A DNA stretch of 8,160 nucleotides from Alphaproteobacteria bacterium. GTDB lineage: Bacteria > Pseudomonadota > Alphaproteobacteria > JABAAW01. Under the pieces are notes generated by a model. That model saw nothing but the letters and a program-made list of their open reading frames with translations, searched no databases and was not told where the DNA came from. A program made the translations under genes and the position numbers. Shown piece by piece: positions 1 to 6,284 of this stretch (its first letter is position 1; each line of letters starts with the position of its first letter). The stretch is taken from NCBI GenBank assembly GCA_014238625.1, contig JABAAS010000054.1, positions 1 to 8,160 on the forward strand, given 5' to 3'.

Positions 1-684
1 CTGTCCTATATCCAGCGGCGCGAGTCTATCGAGGATTTTTCTTGCGAACTGCATATCGCGTCTATCGCGCCTATTTGCTTTTATGCGTCCGAGCTCGCCC
101 ACTCGCGCGGGACATAACGAGGGGCATATCTCCTGCGGAGCTACCACCTTGATAGAGAACAATCCTATCAATCGAGCAACGCGTCGCATAACTCGATCAT
201 CGCCATAGCGCGAGACTAAGAGCCTTGTTATGAATGCGAGTATCGGGTTTCTGCTCGCTCTCTGCCCTTCGCGCTTGTTGCTACTGCGCCTATATTTTCC
301 CGCGAAGACCACTCTTTTGATGGCGTTTTTGCGTGCCAGAAGCAGAGCTTGCCATGGGCTTTCCGGAAACAAGACACGGCAGCCCTGAAAGGACTTAAGG
401 CTGGATTTATGATTAAATTTGGCGCGCGCGCCTTCACCACGCGCGAGCATTATGATAAGAGGCTTCTCGCCGCGAGCGATGCACTCCCTTGCGATGATAG
501 GCGCGAGACTACCTTCTCCAGCGACGATGGCGAGCTCTGAACGCTGGCTACTTTGATCGAGCTGTTTTCGCCTGCTTGTATTTTTATTTTTGTTCGAGTT
601 TTTTCGTTGTTTTTCCGATACTGGTTTATCTGGCGAGGGTCGACTTATCCCGCGTTGCTTTACTCTATGCTTCGATTTGTTCAT
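1..684 (-). CDS. lpxI: UDP-2,3-diacylglucosamine pyrophosphatase LpxI (DUF1009), N-terminal part, 3' end outside window
   Basis: LpxI cleaves UDP-2,3-diacylglucosamine to lipid X and UMP, replacing LpxH in alphaproteobacteria and some other groups. The frame is open for 228 codons to the left edge, so the C-terminal catalytic domain is not in view. The family core starts near residue 49 with ELAIVAGEGSLAPIIAREC. It continues through PLIIMLARGEG, RVLFPESPWQALLLARKN and IKRVVFAGKYRR, then YGDDRVMRRVARLIG, the basic stretch KANRRDRRD and ILDRLAPLDIGQ. The motif usually reads AGGG; here it is AGEG. In front of the core lie about 48 residues rich in K, R, N, Q and S, unlike usual LpxI proteins, which begin almost at the core. 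ATG 684 is the only ATG, GTG or TTG in frame between the upstream TAA (705) and the core. It lacks a Shine-Dalgarno but overlaps the lpxA end by 20 bases, suggesting coupled translation. Family assignment is from motif pattern and gene order. Confidence 0.9.
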   Translation of the reverse strand, partial: MNKSKHRVKQRGISRPSPDKPVSEKQRKNSNKNKNTSRRKQLDQSSQRSELAIVAGEGSLAPIIARECIARGEKPLIIMLARGEGARAKFNHKSSLKSFQGCRVLFPESPWQALLLARKNAIKRVVFAGKYRRSSNKREGQRASRNPILAFITRLLVSRYGDDRVMRRVARLIGLFSIKVVAPQEICPSLCPARVGELGRIKANRRDRRDMQFARKILDRLAPLDIGQ

Positions 685-1486
685 CGGTATAACGAGATTT
701 ATTTACATCTGGGTATGGTTGCAACCAGGGGTATCGATGCGGAGCTTCGACGAACTCGCATATTTTCTGTACATCTTCGCAAGACTCGAACTCTTGCTTG
801 ACGCTTTGCGCGCGCTTGTCGAATGCGCCTTTGACTTGAGTTAGTCTTTCGTAGAATTTTTTCAAGGCAGCGACGTCCTTTCGTTCAGTTCCGCGCATCA
901 ACAGCCCTCGAACATTAATGCCGCGCAGGCAGTGTCTGGTCGCTACCATCATCGGTGGCACATCGAACATTAGCTCTGTTCCAGCTATCAGGTAGCAGTC
1001 CTGTCCAATTTTTACGAACGGTTGTGTTGCGCATTTTCCCAACAGCACTGTGCGCTCGCCGATATGCGTATGACCAGACAACCCGCAGTAAGCTCCCAAG
1101 ATAGCCGCACTCCCGATGCTACAATCGTGCGCAATATGCGATTTGCTCATAATATAACAACCCTCACCGATGCTTGTTAGTCCACCGCCAACTTGACTGC
1201 CTCGATTTATGGTAACCTGCTCTCGTATTATAGATTTAGCCCCGATGCTCAAGCGAGTATTCTCTCCCTTATCGCTGATATGTTCTGGCTTTCCTCCTAA
1301 GGCCGCGAAGGGATGTATCTCGCAACCATCGCCAATTTCGGTATTCCCTTGTATCGAGACATTGGCGGCTATATGGCAATCCTCGCCGATGACGACATTC
1401 TCGCCTATTTCGACCCAAGCTCCGATGCGCGCCGAGTTTGCTACTCGCGCTTTCTTATGAACCTGCGCCCATGAGTTGATATTCAC
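665..1486 (-). CDS. lpxA: UDP-N-acetylglucosamine 3-O-acyltransferase (LpxA), divergent pocket
   Basis: LpxA transfers a 3-hydroxyacyl chain from ACP to the 3-OH of UDP-GlcNAc, the first step of lipid A synthesis. The left-handed beta-helix repeats cover about residues 3-175 (ARIGAWVEIGENVVIGEDCHI and so on), followed by a helical C-terminal domain. SHIAHDC gives H117 and H120, aligned with E. coli H122 and catalytic H125; H139 aligns with H144, and DVPP at 175-178 is kept. Several substrate-contact positions differ from E. coli: Q73 is E68, D74 is H69, K76 is S71, H160 is Q155, E200 is R193 and R204 is M197. The loop before GINVRG lacks two residues and the usual GN-A motif. The length of 273 is near normal. 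GTG is the only possible start, because TAA lies seven codons upstream in frame. The gene lies 117 bases after fabZ and overlaps lpxI by 20 bases. It is an LpxA-family protein by fold and context; substrate choice is open. Confidence 0.92.
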   Translation of the reverse strand: MNINSWAQVHKKARVANSARIGAWVEIGENVVIGEDCHIAANVSIQGNTEIGDGCEIHPFAALGGKPEHISDKGENTRLSIGAKSIIREQVTINRGSQVGGGLTSIGEGCYIMSKSHIAHDCSIGSAAILGAYCGLSGHTHIGERTVLLGKCATQPFVKIGQDCYLIAGTELMFDVPPMMVATRHCLRGINVRGLLMRGTERKDVAALKKFYERLTQVKGAFDKRAQSVKQEFESCEDVQKICEFVEAPHRYPWLQPYPDVNKSRYTDEQIEA

Positions 1487-1490
1487 GAGT

Positions 1491-1516
1491 CTATAGCCTT
1501 GAGCTTATCGCTATAG
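1491..1516 (-). promoter_or_regulatory. Hairpin next to the lpxA start
   Basis: On the minus strand CTATAGC (1516-1510) and GCTATAG (1497-1491) are perfect inverted arms with a 12-base loop. The 3' arm ends four bases before GTG 1486. Its first base is shared with AAGG, the only Shine-Dalgarno-like string here. If it folds, it could reduce ribosome access to lpxA. The stem is short and mostly A-T, so its stability is modest. Confidence 0.4.
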
Positions 1517-1603
1517 TTTTTCTGGCAAAAGCATTGGCGCTGAGGCAAGCTATTTTCTCGTAGCTATTTTTTGCAACCATAAAGTTTTTTAGGCTGCGTT
1601 TCT

Positions 1604-2119
1604 TCACGCGGCACTAGTTCCGAGCATAGCCATGACCTGTCCATCTGCTACAACTTTTCCATCGACTTTTGCATTACCCTTACAACGCCATAGGAGATTG
1701 CCATCGTGCAATCGCTCGCGAGTTTTTTCTACATGTACTTCGAGCAGGCAACCAGGCAAGACTGGACTCCTGAATCGCGCGCTATCGATCCCAACGAAGT
1801 AGATATTGCTTTTTAGCAAGCTAGTCGTGTTAGACACGCTGTAGACTATGCTAGCTACTTGAGCCATCGCCTCGAGTATTAAAACGCCTGGAAAGATAGG
1901 TCTGTCCGGAAAATGTCCTTGAAACCACGGGTCGCCCGAAGAAATAGCCTTGATACCGACCCCTGAGTGCGAGGCAAAAATTCGCTCGACTCGATCGATC
2001 AGCAGAAAAGGGTATCGATGCGGCAAGATTTTCAAAATGTCGTTGATATCTTGGTCTGGTAGCCTTTTTCTTTGGCTAGCGTCTGGAGCGTCCAACTCTT
2101 CGGATAGATTATCTTTCAT
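1604..2119 (-). CDS. fabZ: (3R)-hydroxyacyl-[acyl-carrier-protein] dehydratase FabZ
   Basis: FabZ removes water from 3-hydroxyacyl-ACP in type II fatty acid synthesis. It draws on the same 3-hydroxyacyl-ACP pool that LpxA and LpxD consume, which explains its place between them. The hot-dog fold is complete. It includes ILKILPHRYPFLLIDRV near 28-44, then GHFPDRPIFPGVLILEAMAQ at 68-87 with catalytic H69 and E83, spaced 14 apart as in E. coli H54 and E68. The second half (YFVGIDSARFRSPVLPG) is also typical. At 171 residues it is about 20 longer than E. coli FabZ because of a polar N-terminal lead (residues 1-24). ATG 2119 overlaps the lpxD TGA as ATGA, a sign of translational coupling, so this start is favoured although it gives the extra lead. 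The stop is TGA. Nothing in the active site is unusual. Confidence 0.97.
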   Translation of the reverse strand: MKDNLSEELDAPDASQRKRLPDQDINDILKILPHRYPFLLIDRVERIFASHSGVGIKAISSGDPWFQGHFPDRPIFPGVLILEAMAQVASIVYSVSNTTSLLKSNIYFVGIDSARFRSPVLPGCLLEVHVEKTRERLHDGNLLWRCKGNAKVDGKVVADGQVMAMLGTSAA

Positions 2120-3246
2120 GCGGAGTTCTTATTCGGTTTATTTTGCTGTTCTTGCAGTAGTCTATCTATTTTTTTGCGGCGATGCAATTCCTCGCGCAAG
2201 GGTATAGCTGGATTTCCAAAGAAGATTTTACCTTCTCCCCGTAGATCGTGCTTGACGGTTGAGCCGTTCATCAACTGCACTCCTTCGTGTAGTGTTACGT
2301 TTGGCCAAAAAGAGCATAGCCCGCCGACGGCGACTCGGTCTTTGATGACTACACCTTGCCCGGTTCCTATACAGGCACCGGCTGTTACATATTGTCCTAT
2401 GCGCGTTGAGCCAGATAGTGCAGCGCGCGAGGATAAGATAGAATAATCTCCGATCTGGCAGTTATGAGCGATTATGCTCTGGCAGCCGATGCGGACATGC
2501 TCACCGATGATTGTATCGTCGAGCGTGCCGCCTCCGATGCTGCTTGCCATAAATATCTGACTCCCTCTACCAATACGGACGCCGCCGAGTTGCGGAAAGT
2601 TGTAAGGAATGTTCTGCGTATCGCGCATTATGCCAAAATCTTGTCCTCCTATCACGCAGGCTTGGTGTAGCCAGACCTCGTCCTCGATGATGCTGTTAGC
2701 GATGAATACTTTTGCTGAGATCCTACATCTCTCTCCTATCTTGACATTCTTTTCGATGACGCAATGGCTATCGATTATGCTACCTGCGCCGATCTCTACT
2801 CCCTCGGCGATCACGCTGCATGCGCCAATATGCACAGGGCTATGCAGACGCGCGCTGCTGTCGATTATTGCGGAATCCGCTATGTAGTGCTCTAGCTGCT
2901 GCTCTTTGATAGCGAGAATGCGCTCAACGATTGCGCACCAGATTTGCTTCGGATCTTTAGTCTCGATAAGGGTTGCTTGCGGGGAGGAGTTGCCTGCTCG
3001 ATCGCGAGTCAAACGCGCTAGTTCAGGTGCCAGCAAGCAGGAGACGCCGAGTGGCAATTCTAGAATCTCTTTCAGACGTCGAGGCTCTGACAAAAAACAT
3101 AAATCACCGAGCCTGCGCGCGCTGGTCAGGGTTGTCAATCTTTCGACTCTGTTGCCAGAAGCTTGGTCTGGCACGAGGCAGGGGAGCCCTGCGAGCAGAG
3201 TTTCCAGCCTCCACTCTTGGTCTGGCGAGTAAGAGCGTAAGTCCAC
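2116..3246 (-). CDS. lpxD: UDP-3-O-(3-hydroxyacyl)glucosamine N-acyltransferase (LpxD), divergent
   Basis: LpxD adds the second 3-hydroxyacyl chain from acyl-ACP to the 2-amino group of UDP-3-O-acyl-glucosamine, the third step of lipid A synthesis in the cytoplasm. Residues 1-120 fit the LpxD N-terminal uridine-binding domain (TTLTSARRLGDLCFLSEPRRL). Hexapeptide repeats of a left-handed beta-helix run from about 124 to 335. IIAHN at 258-262 supplies H261, aligned with catalytic H239 of E. coli. GNPAIPLRE and a basic C-terminal helix close the protein. At 376 residues it is longer than the usual 340 or so, partly through one extra helix coil near 302-320. The TIDRG motif is SIGGG (236-240), and the position of E. 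coli H276 is Gly298. The GTG start is the only choice, because TAA lies in frame five codons upstream and no ATG follows nearby. No clear Shine-Dalgarno is seen. The stop overlaps the fabZ start. Confidence 0.93.
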   Translation of the reverse strand: MDLRSYSPDQEWRLETLLAGLPCLVPDQASGNRVERLTTLTSARRLGDLCFLSEPRRLKEILELPLGVSCLLAPELARLTRDRAGNSSPQATLIETKDPKQIWCAIVERILAIKEQQLEHYIADSAIIDSSARLHSPVHIGACSVIAEGVEIGAGSIIDSHCVIEKNVKIGERCRISAKVFIANSIIEDEVWLHQACVIGGQDFGIMRDTQNIPYNFPQLGGVRIGRGSQIFMASSIGGGTLDDTIIGEHVRIGCQSIIAHNCQIGDYSILSSRAALSGSTRIGQYVTAGACIGTGQGVVIKDRVAVGGLCSFWPNVTLHEGVQLMNGSTVKHDLRGEGKIFFGNPAIPLREELHRRKKIDRLLQEQQNKPNKNSA

Positions 3247-3289
3247 GAGAAACTGTCTTTATGTCTTTGGGGTTATAGTTTTCTTTATA

Positions 3290-3346
3290 CTTTTTGCGCA
3301 AAATTTTCTAGGCGCTACTCTACTTTTTGCGTCAAGGCTTTTTGCG
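3290..3346 (-). repeat. Three direct copies of CGCAAAAAG upstream of lpxD
   Basis: The minus-strand 9-mer CGCAAAAAG occurs exactly at 3298-3290, 3331-3323 and 3346-3338. The second and third copies are part of longer matches (TTGACGCAAAAAG and TTAACGCAAAAAG). The first sits in the palindrome TTTTGCGCAAAA. The spacing is 33 and 15 bases. Confidence 0.7.
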
Positions 3347-3361
3347 TTAAGGTTGGGGCTG

Positions 3362-3397
3362 CAAGAACTATGTGATGTGCTACAGGAGTCGTTCTTG
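3362..3397 (-). other. Inverted repeat just after the ompH stop
   Basis: CAAGAAC and GTTCTTG (3397-3391 and 3368-3362 on the minus strand) form a perfect 7-base stem with a 22-base loop, starting on the first base after the ompH stop. No T-run follows, so it is not a typical Rho-independent terminator. It could slow RNA decay from the 3' side or be chance. Confidence 0.35.
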
Positions 3398-3943
3398 TTA
3401 AAGCTTTTTGAGTTTTTTGTTCACCCGCTTCACCACTTCCTTGGTAATGTCCATCTCCTCGCTCTTATGTATGACCATCACCGCGTTTAGTACTATGGAG
3501 ATATTTCGCTCTTTGCCGATCTTAGCGGTTGCATCGTCTATTTCTTTGTTTAGTGTCTGTTCGGCTTTTTGCACCTTTTGGTCTAAGGCGAGTTTTTCCT
3601 TTCCCATTTCTTGGTTATATTGCACCTGTTTTTGCTTTAGCTGTTGCTGTTTTTGCTGGAAGTCAGCAGGCGAGAAGTTATTTTTACCCTCGATCAATTC
3701 TCGATTTCCTTTAGTAAGTTCCTCTTCGTACGAGCGAGCTTTTTTCTGCCAGTTCTTGACATCTACTTCCAGTTTTTTTTGAAAAGTCTTCCAAGCATTA
3801 GATTGGCTAGCGACCGCCGCTTTATCGACTATCGCGATGCTTGCCTGCTGAGCGAGTGCCTTTGTCATCGACATATGTGCGTATGTTGCGAATGCTATAA
3901 ATAAAAATGTTGCGATGGCTGTATATTTTGTTACTCGTTTCAT
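3398..3943 (-). CDS. skp: OmpH/Skp family periplasmic chaperone
   Basis: Skp (OmpH, HlpA) is a trimeric periplasmic holdase that carries unfolded outer-membrane proteins to the BAM complex, so its place right after bamA makes sense. I choose ATG 3943 (181 residues), not the in-frame ATG at 3961, because AGGAGA lies 4 bases before 3943 and the protein then starts MKR, giving a standard signal peptide. The earlier start would put six extra polar residues in front and has no Shine-Dalgarno. The signal peptide is about 1-31, with a cut after ALA. A short strand (ASIAIVDKAAV) is followed by a long Lys/Gln/Glu-rich coiled coil at about 50-140. The closing strand segment (ISIVLNAVMVIHKSEEMDITKEVVKRVNKKL) matches the Skp body domain. 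Sequence conservation in this family is low, so assignment rests on fold pattern, size and position. Confidence 0.93.
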   Translation of the reverse strand: MKRVTKYTAIATFLFIAFATYAHMSMTKALAQQASIAIVDKAAVASQSNAWKTFQKKLEVDVKNWQKKARSYEEELTKGNRELIEGKNNFSPADFQQKQQQLKQKQVQYNQEMGKEKLALDQKVQKAEQTLNKEIDDATAKIGKERNISIVLNAVMVIHKSEEMDITKEVVKRVNKKLKKL

Positions 3944-3947
3944 TTTG

Positions 3948-3953
3948 TCTCCT
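3948..3953 (-). promoter_or_regulatory. Ribosome binding site of ompH/skp
   Basis: AGGAGA on the minus strand, 4 bases before ATG 3943, is the strongest Shine-Dalgarno in the window. It lies between two in-frame ATGs (3961 and 3943) and so decides for the downstream one. Confidence 0.8.
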
Positions 3954-3954
3954 A

Positions 3955-3993
3955 GTTGCATGTTTGGGTTGCGTGTTTCAGTTGCATATTTTG
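3955..3993 (-). repeat. Three tandem 13-base repeats in the ompH leader
   Basis: Three adjacent 13-base units lie at 3955-3967, 3968-3980 and 3981-3993. On the plus strand they read GTTGCATGTTTGG, GTTGCGTGTTTCA and GTTGCATATTTTG. Units 1 and 2 agree at 10 of 13 positions, and units 1 and 3 at 11 of 13. They fill almost all of the space between the bamA stop and the ompH Shine-Dalgarno. The role is unknown; they could be regulator sites or a slippage-derived repeat. Confidence 0.75.
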
Positions 3994-4003
3994 TTTATGT
4001 ATT

Positions 4004-6277
4004 TTAAAAACTAGTTCCCACAGTGAAGTAGAACAGCTCTTCCTTGTCGAAAGATTCTTTGCTAAATGGTTTAGCCCATATGAATTGCAGAGGTCCTACA
4101 GGGGTTTTCCATAATATACCGCCGCCACCGCTCGCGCGCAGTTTATAATTCTCTTTGTAGTTACTATCGGAAGATAGGCCGAAAGGCAAGCCTGCTTCCA
4201 GAAACACCAAGCCCCTGATACCTATTTCTTCTGGGATGCCTATCGAGAAGTTGAAGTCGAGGCTAACCTTGGCAAAATTCTCGTTTCCGATAGCAATGTC
4301 ATTTTCCCGTGCGCCAGTTCCGTATAATCGGAAGCCTCTTATTTTGGTGCGGTATCGTTCGGTGATGCGCAAAGGTTTGCCTAGCGGAGTTATGTTGCCG
4401 ATGAAACTATCGAACTTTAAAAAACTACTCTTATATACTGGAAGTAGGTATATATAGTTTGCCTCGCTGCGTAGGTAGCGGCTGGTTGTTCCGAAATCGG
4501 CAATAGTTTGCCTGAGGCGCAACCACTGCCCTTTGTTAGGATTCACGGGGTTGTTGAGCCCGTTATATGTGAATGCGTAGCCAAGTGAGAGAGTATGGCA
4601 AGGGCAAATTTTTGTGTCCGCTAACACGATCTCGGAGACAACCGTTGGGTCTAGGTCTTTGATGCTCTCGAAACTATAATTGACTTGCCAGCTATTGCTC
4701 CAGCCTTTGCCAATGTCCAGCGATATTCCAGTGCCAAGATTTGTCTCCAAAATTCCGTAAGCTGTATCGTCTCGTTTTTCTCGGTTAGAAATTCCAAGAG
4801 TTATGAATGGGTTAATGGGTTGCTTACCGAGGTATCGTTGCGAGTATGTTACGCTAGTTTTTTGCGTATTTTTACTGATCGTTCCGCTCAGCTCGAACTT
4901 CTGTCCTCTACCTCTGAAGTTATTTTCGCCGAACGAAAACTGCCCGAAAAAAGCCTCTTGAGTTGAGTATCCTGCGCCGGCTTCGATTTTTCCAGTTGCT
5001 CTTTCTTTAACTATGAATCGCACTATCACCCTCTGCGGGTCTTGAGTTTCGATGATCTCTGGAGTGACAGCCTCGAAGTATCCTAACTTTTGCAGGCGTC
5101 GTATCGATTGGCGTATTTTCAGAGGTTGCAAGACATCGCCCGGGTTTATGGAGATCTCTCGTCGGATAACTCTATCCAGCGTATGGTCATTGCCTACTAT
5201 TTCAACTTGCGCTACTTGCTTGGGCGTTATCCGTTGTACGTTAAATACTAGGTCTGCTTGAGATTCAGAGACGTCGAAGTTTGGTATCACCTCTATATCA
5301 ACGAAGGTTACTCCTTGCTCGTTGAGTTTATCCAGCAGTCGCACTCTTGCTGTCTCGATCCGAGATGTTTTAAACAACCTTCCCTGTTTGACTTTAGAGC
5401 GCGCCAAGATTTTCGAGATAGGTTTTTGATCTATATCTTCTATATCGGTTTTAAAACTGACATTCCGTAGTCGGAATCGTTCTCCCTCATTGATAGAGAT
5501 AGTTAGGATGAAGCCGCGTTTGTCGCGAGATAGCTCTGCGCTTGCTCCGATCACTTGTGCTTGTGCGAATCCGTGCTCGTGGTAGAAGTTTTCTATGGCT
5601 TGTCGGTCTGCTGCAAAACGCTCGACACTGTAGTAAGTTTGGCGTCCGAGGATTCGATAGAATCGAGCTTGGCGCGAATAGATCCTATCGAGTAGTTTTT
5701 TACGAGAGAATGAATTGTTGCCGAGGAAGGCGATTTTGCGAATCTTTGTCCTTCTGCCTTCCAGTATTTCATATACTAGGTTAACTCGATTTTCCTCTAG
5801 TTTGATGATGCGTGGTCGTACCTGCGCTGCGAATCGTCCGTATCTGCGGTATAGTTGCAGCACTCGTTCGACATCGCGCTGCACCTGCGTTTTAGACAAA
5901 GACTTCAAAGACCTCAGGCTAGTCTCACTTTCTAGGATAGGGTCTTTGACCACCTTATTACCCTCGAAAGCGATTAAATTTATGATAGGAGCCTCGACTA
6001 GCTCCACAACTAGATTGCTTCCCTTCCGTAGCAGAGCTACATTCTCGAAGCGTCCTGTTGCGTATAGATTTTTCAAAGCCTGATCCATTTTCTCTGCATC
6101 GAAAGTCTGTCCGATTTGCAGAGGAATCTGCAACAAAATGCTAGCAGGGTCGCTCCGCTGAGCGCCCTTGATGATGATGTCTCGAATTCGCGGCGCCTCC
6201 TGAGCGTACGAGCGATTAGCCGCCGCCAAAAGCACTAAGATCGTAGAGAAAAATACAAGCGCGATGAAATGGCGCAT
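4004..6277 (-). CDS. bamA: Outer membrane protein assembly factor BamA
   Basis: BamA is the essential core of the BAM complex, which folds beta-barrel proteins into the outer membrane. The start is ATG, 7 bases after the rseP stop. Residues 1-25 form a signal peptide with a likely cut after SYA. Five POTRA repeats follow at roughly 30-97, 98-174, 177-265, 266-349 and 352-427. The typical GN or G-turn and GYF-like ends are visible, for example VEIVGNDHTLDRVIRREI and LQKLGYFEAV in POTRA5. The 16-strand barrel runs from about 430 to 757. It contains IRGF at 646-649 (the loop-6 VRGF motif with V to I), WKTPVGPL near 723-730, and a C-terminal FTVGTSF ending in the Phe expected of a BAM targeting signal. 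The length of 757 residues is normal. Two close cysteines at 558 and 560 (ICPC) are unusual for a barrel. The neighbours, a chaperone and lipid A genes, fit its role. Confidence 0.98.
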   Translation of the reverse strand: MRHFIALVFFSTILVLLAAANRSYAQEAPRIRDIIIKGAQRSDPASILLQIPLQIGQTFDAEKMDQALKNLYATGRFENVALLRKGSNLVVELVEAPIINLIAFEGNKVVKDPILESETSLRSLKSLSKTQVQRDVERVLQLYRRYGRFAAQVRPRIIKLEENRVNLVYEILEGRRTKIRKIAFLGNNSFSRKKLLDRIYSRQARFYRILGRQTYYSVERFAADRQAIENFYHEHGFAQAQVIGASAELSRDKRGFILTISINEGERFRLRNVSFKTDIEDIDQKPISKILARSKVKQGRLFKTSRIETARVRLLDKLNEQGVTFVDIEVIPNFDVSESQADLVFNVQRITPKQVAQVEIVGNDHTLDRVIRREISINPGDVLQPLKIRQSIRRLQKLGYFEAVTPEIIETQDPQRVIVRFIVKERATGKIEAGAGYSTQEAFFGQFSFGENNFRGRGQKFELSGTISKNTQKTSVTYSQRYLGKQPINPFITLGISNREKRDDTAYGILETNLGTGISLDIGKGWSNSWQVNYSFESIKDLDPTVVSEIVLADTKICPCHTLSLGYAFTYNGLNNPVNPNKGQWLRLRQTIADFGTTSRYLRSEANYIYLLPVYKSSFLKFDSFIGNITPLGKPLRITERYRTKIRGFRLYGTGARENDIAIGNENFAKVSLDFNFSIGIPEEIGIRGLVFLEAGLPFGLSSDSNYKENYKLRASGGGGILWKTPVGPLQFIWAKPFSKESFDKEELFYFTVGTSF

Positions 6278-6284
6278 CAGATCT

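Larger units (their letters stand above)
3247..3397 (-). promoter_or_regulatory. lpxD upstream region with repeats; possible promoter
   Basis: This 151-base gap is the longest non-coding stretch here. It holds three direct copies of CTTTTTGCG (plus strand) at 3290-3298, 3323-3331 and 3338-3346, and a perfect 12-base palindrome TTTTGCGCAAAA at 3292-3303. On the minus strand TTGACG (3335-3330) resembles a -35 box. TAGAAA (3310-3305) could be a poor -10 at a long 19-base spacing. A secondary promoter for the lpx genes is plausible but unproven. Confidence 0.4.

Noticed and set aside
228..440. A 70-codon minus-strand frame starting with GTG
   Set aside because: It lies fully inside lpxI in another frame. 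The lpxI frame shows a continuous family pattern through this stretch.
729..2023. Identical 14-base word GGGTATCGATGCGG at 729-742 and 2010-2023
   Set aside because: Both copies encode PHRYP, in lpxA and fabZ. FabZ needs this peptide, and a single extra match looks like chance rather than a dispersed repeat or uptake word.
2906..3278. Plus-strand open frames opposite lpxD
   Set aside because: They mirror the lpxD coding strand, have no recognisable domain and no ribosome site. Similar plus-strand frames opposite bamA, ompH, fabZ and lpxA were dropped for the same reason.
3362..3397. Rho-independent terminator after ompH
   Set aside because: The stem is 7 bases with a 22-base loop and no following T-run. 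It is listed only as an inverted repeat.
3959..3961. Upstream in-frame ATG as the ompH start
   Set aside because: It lies in a tandem repeat unit, lacks a Shine-Dalgarno and puts MQLGDK before the signal peptide. ATG 3943 has AGGAGA at the right distance.
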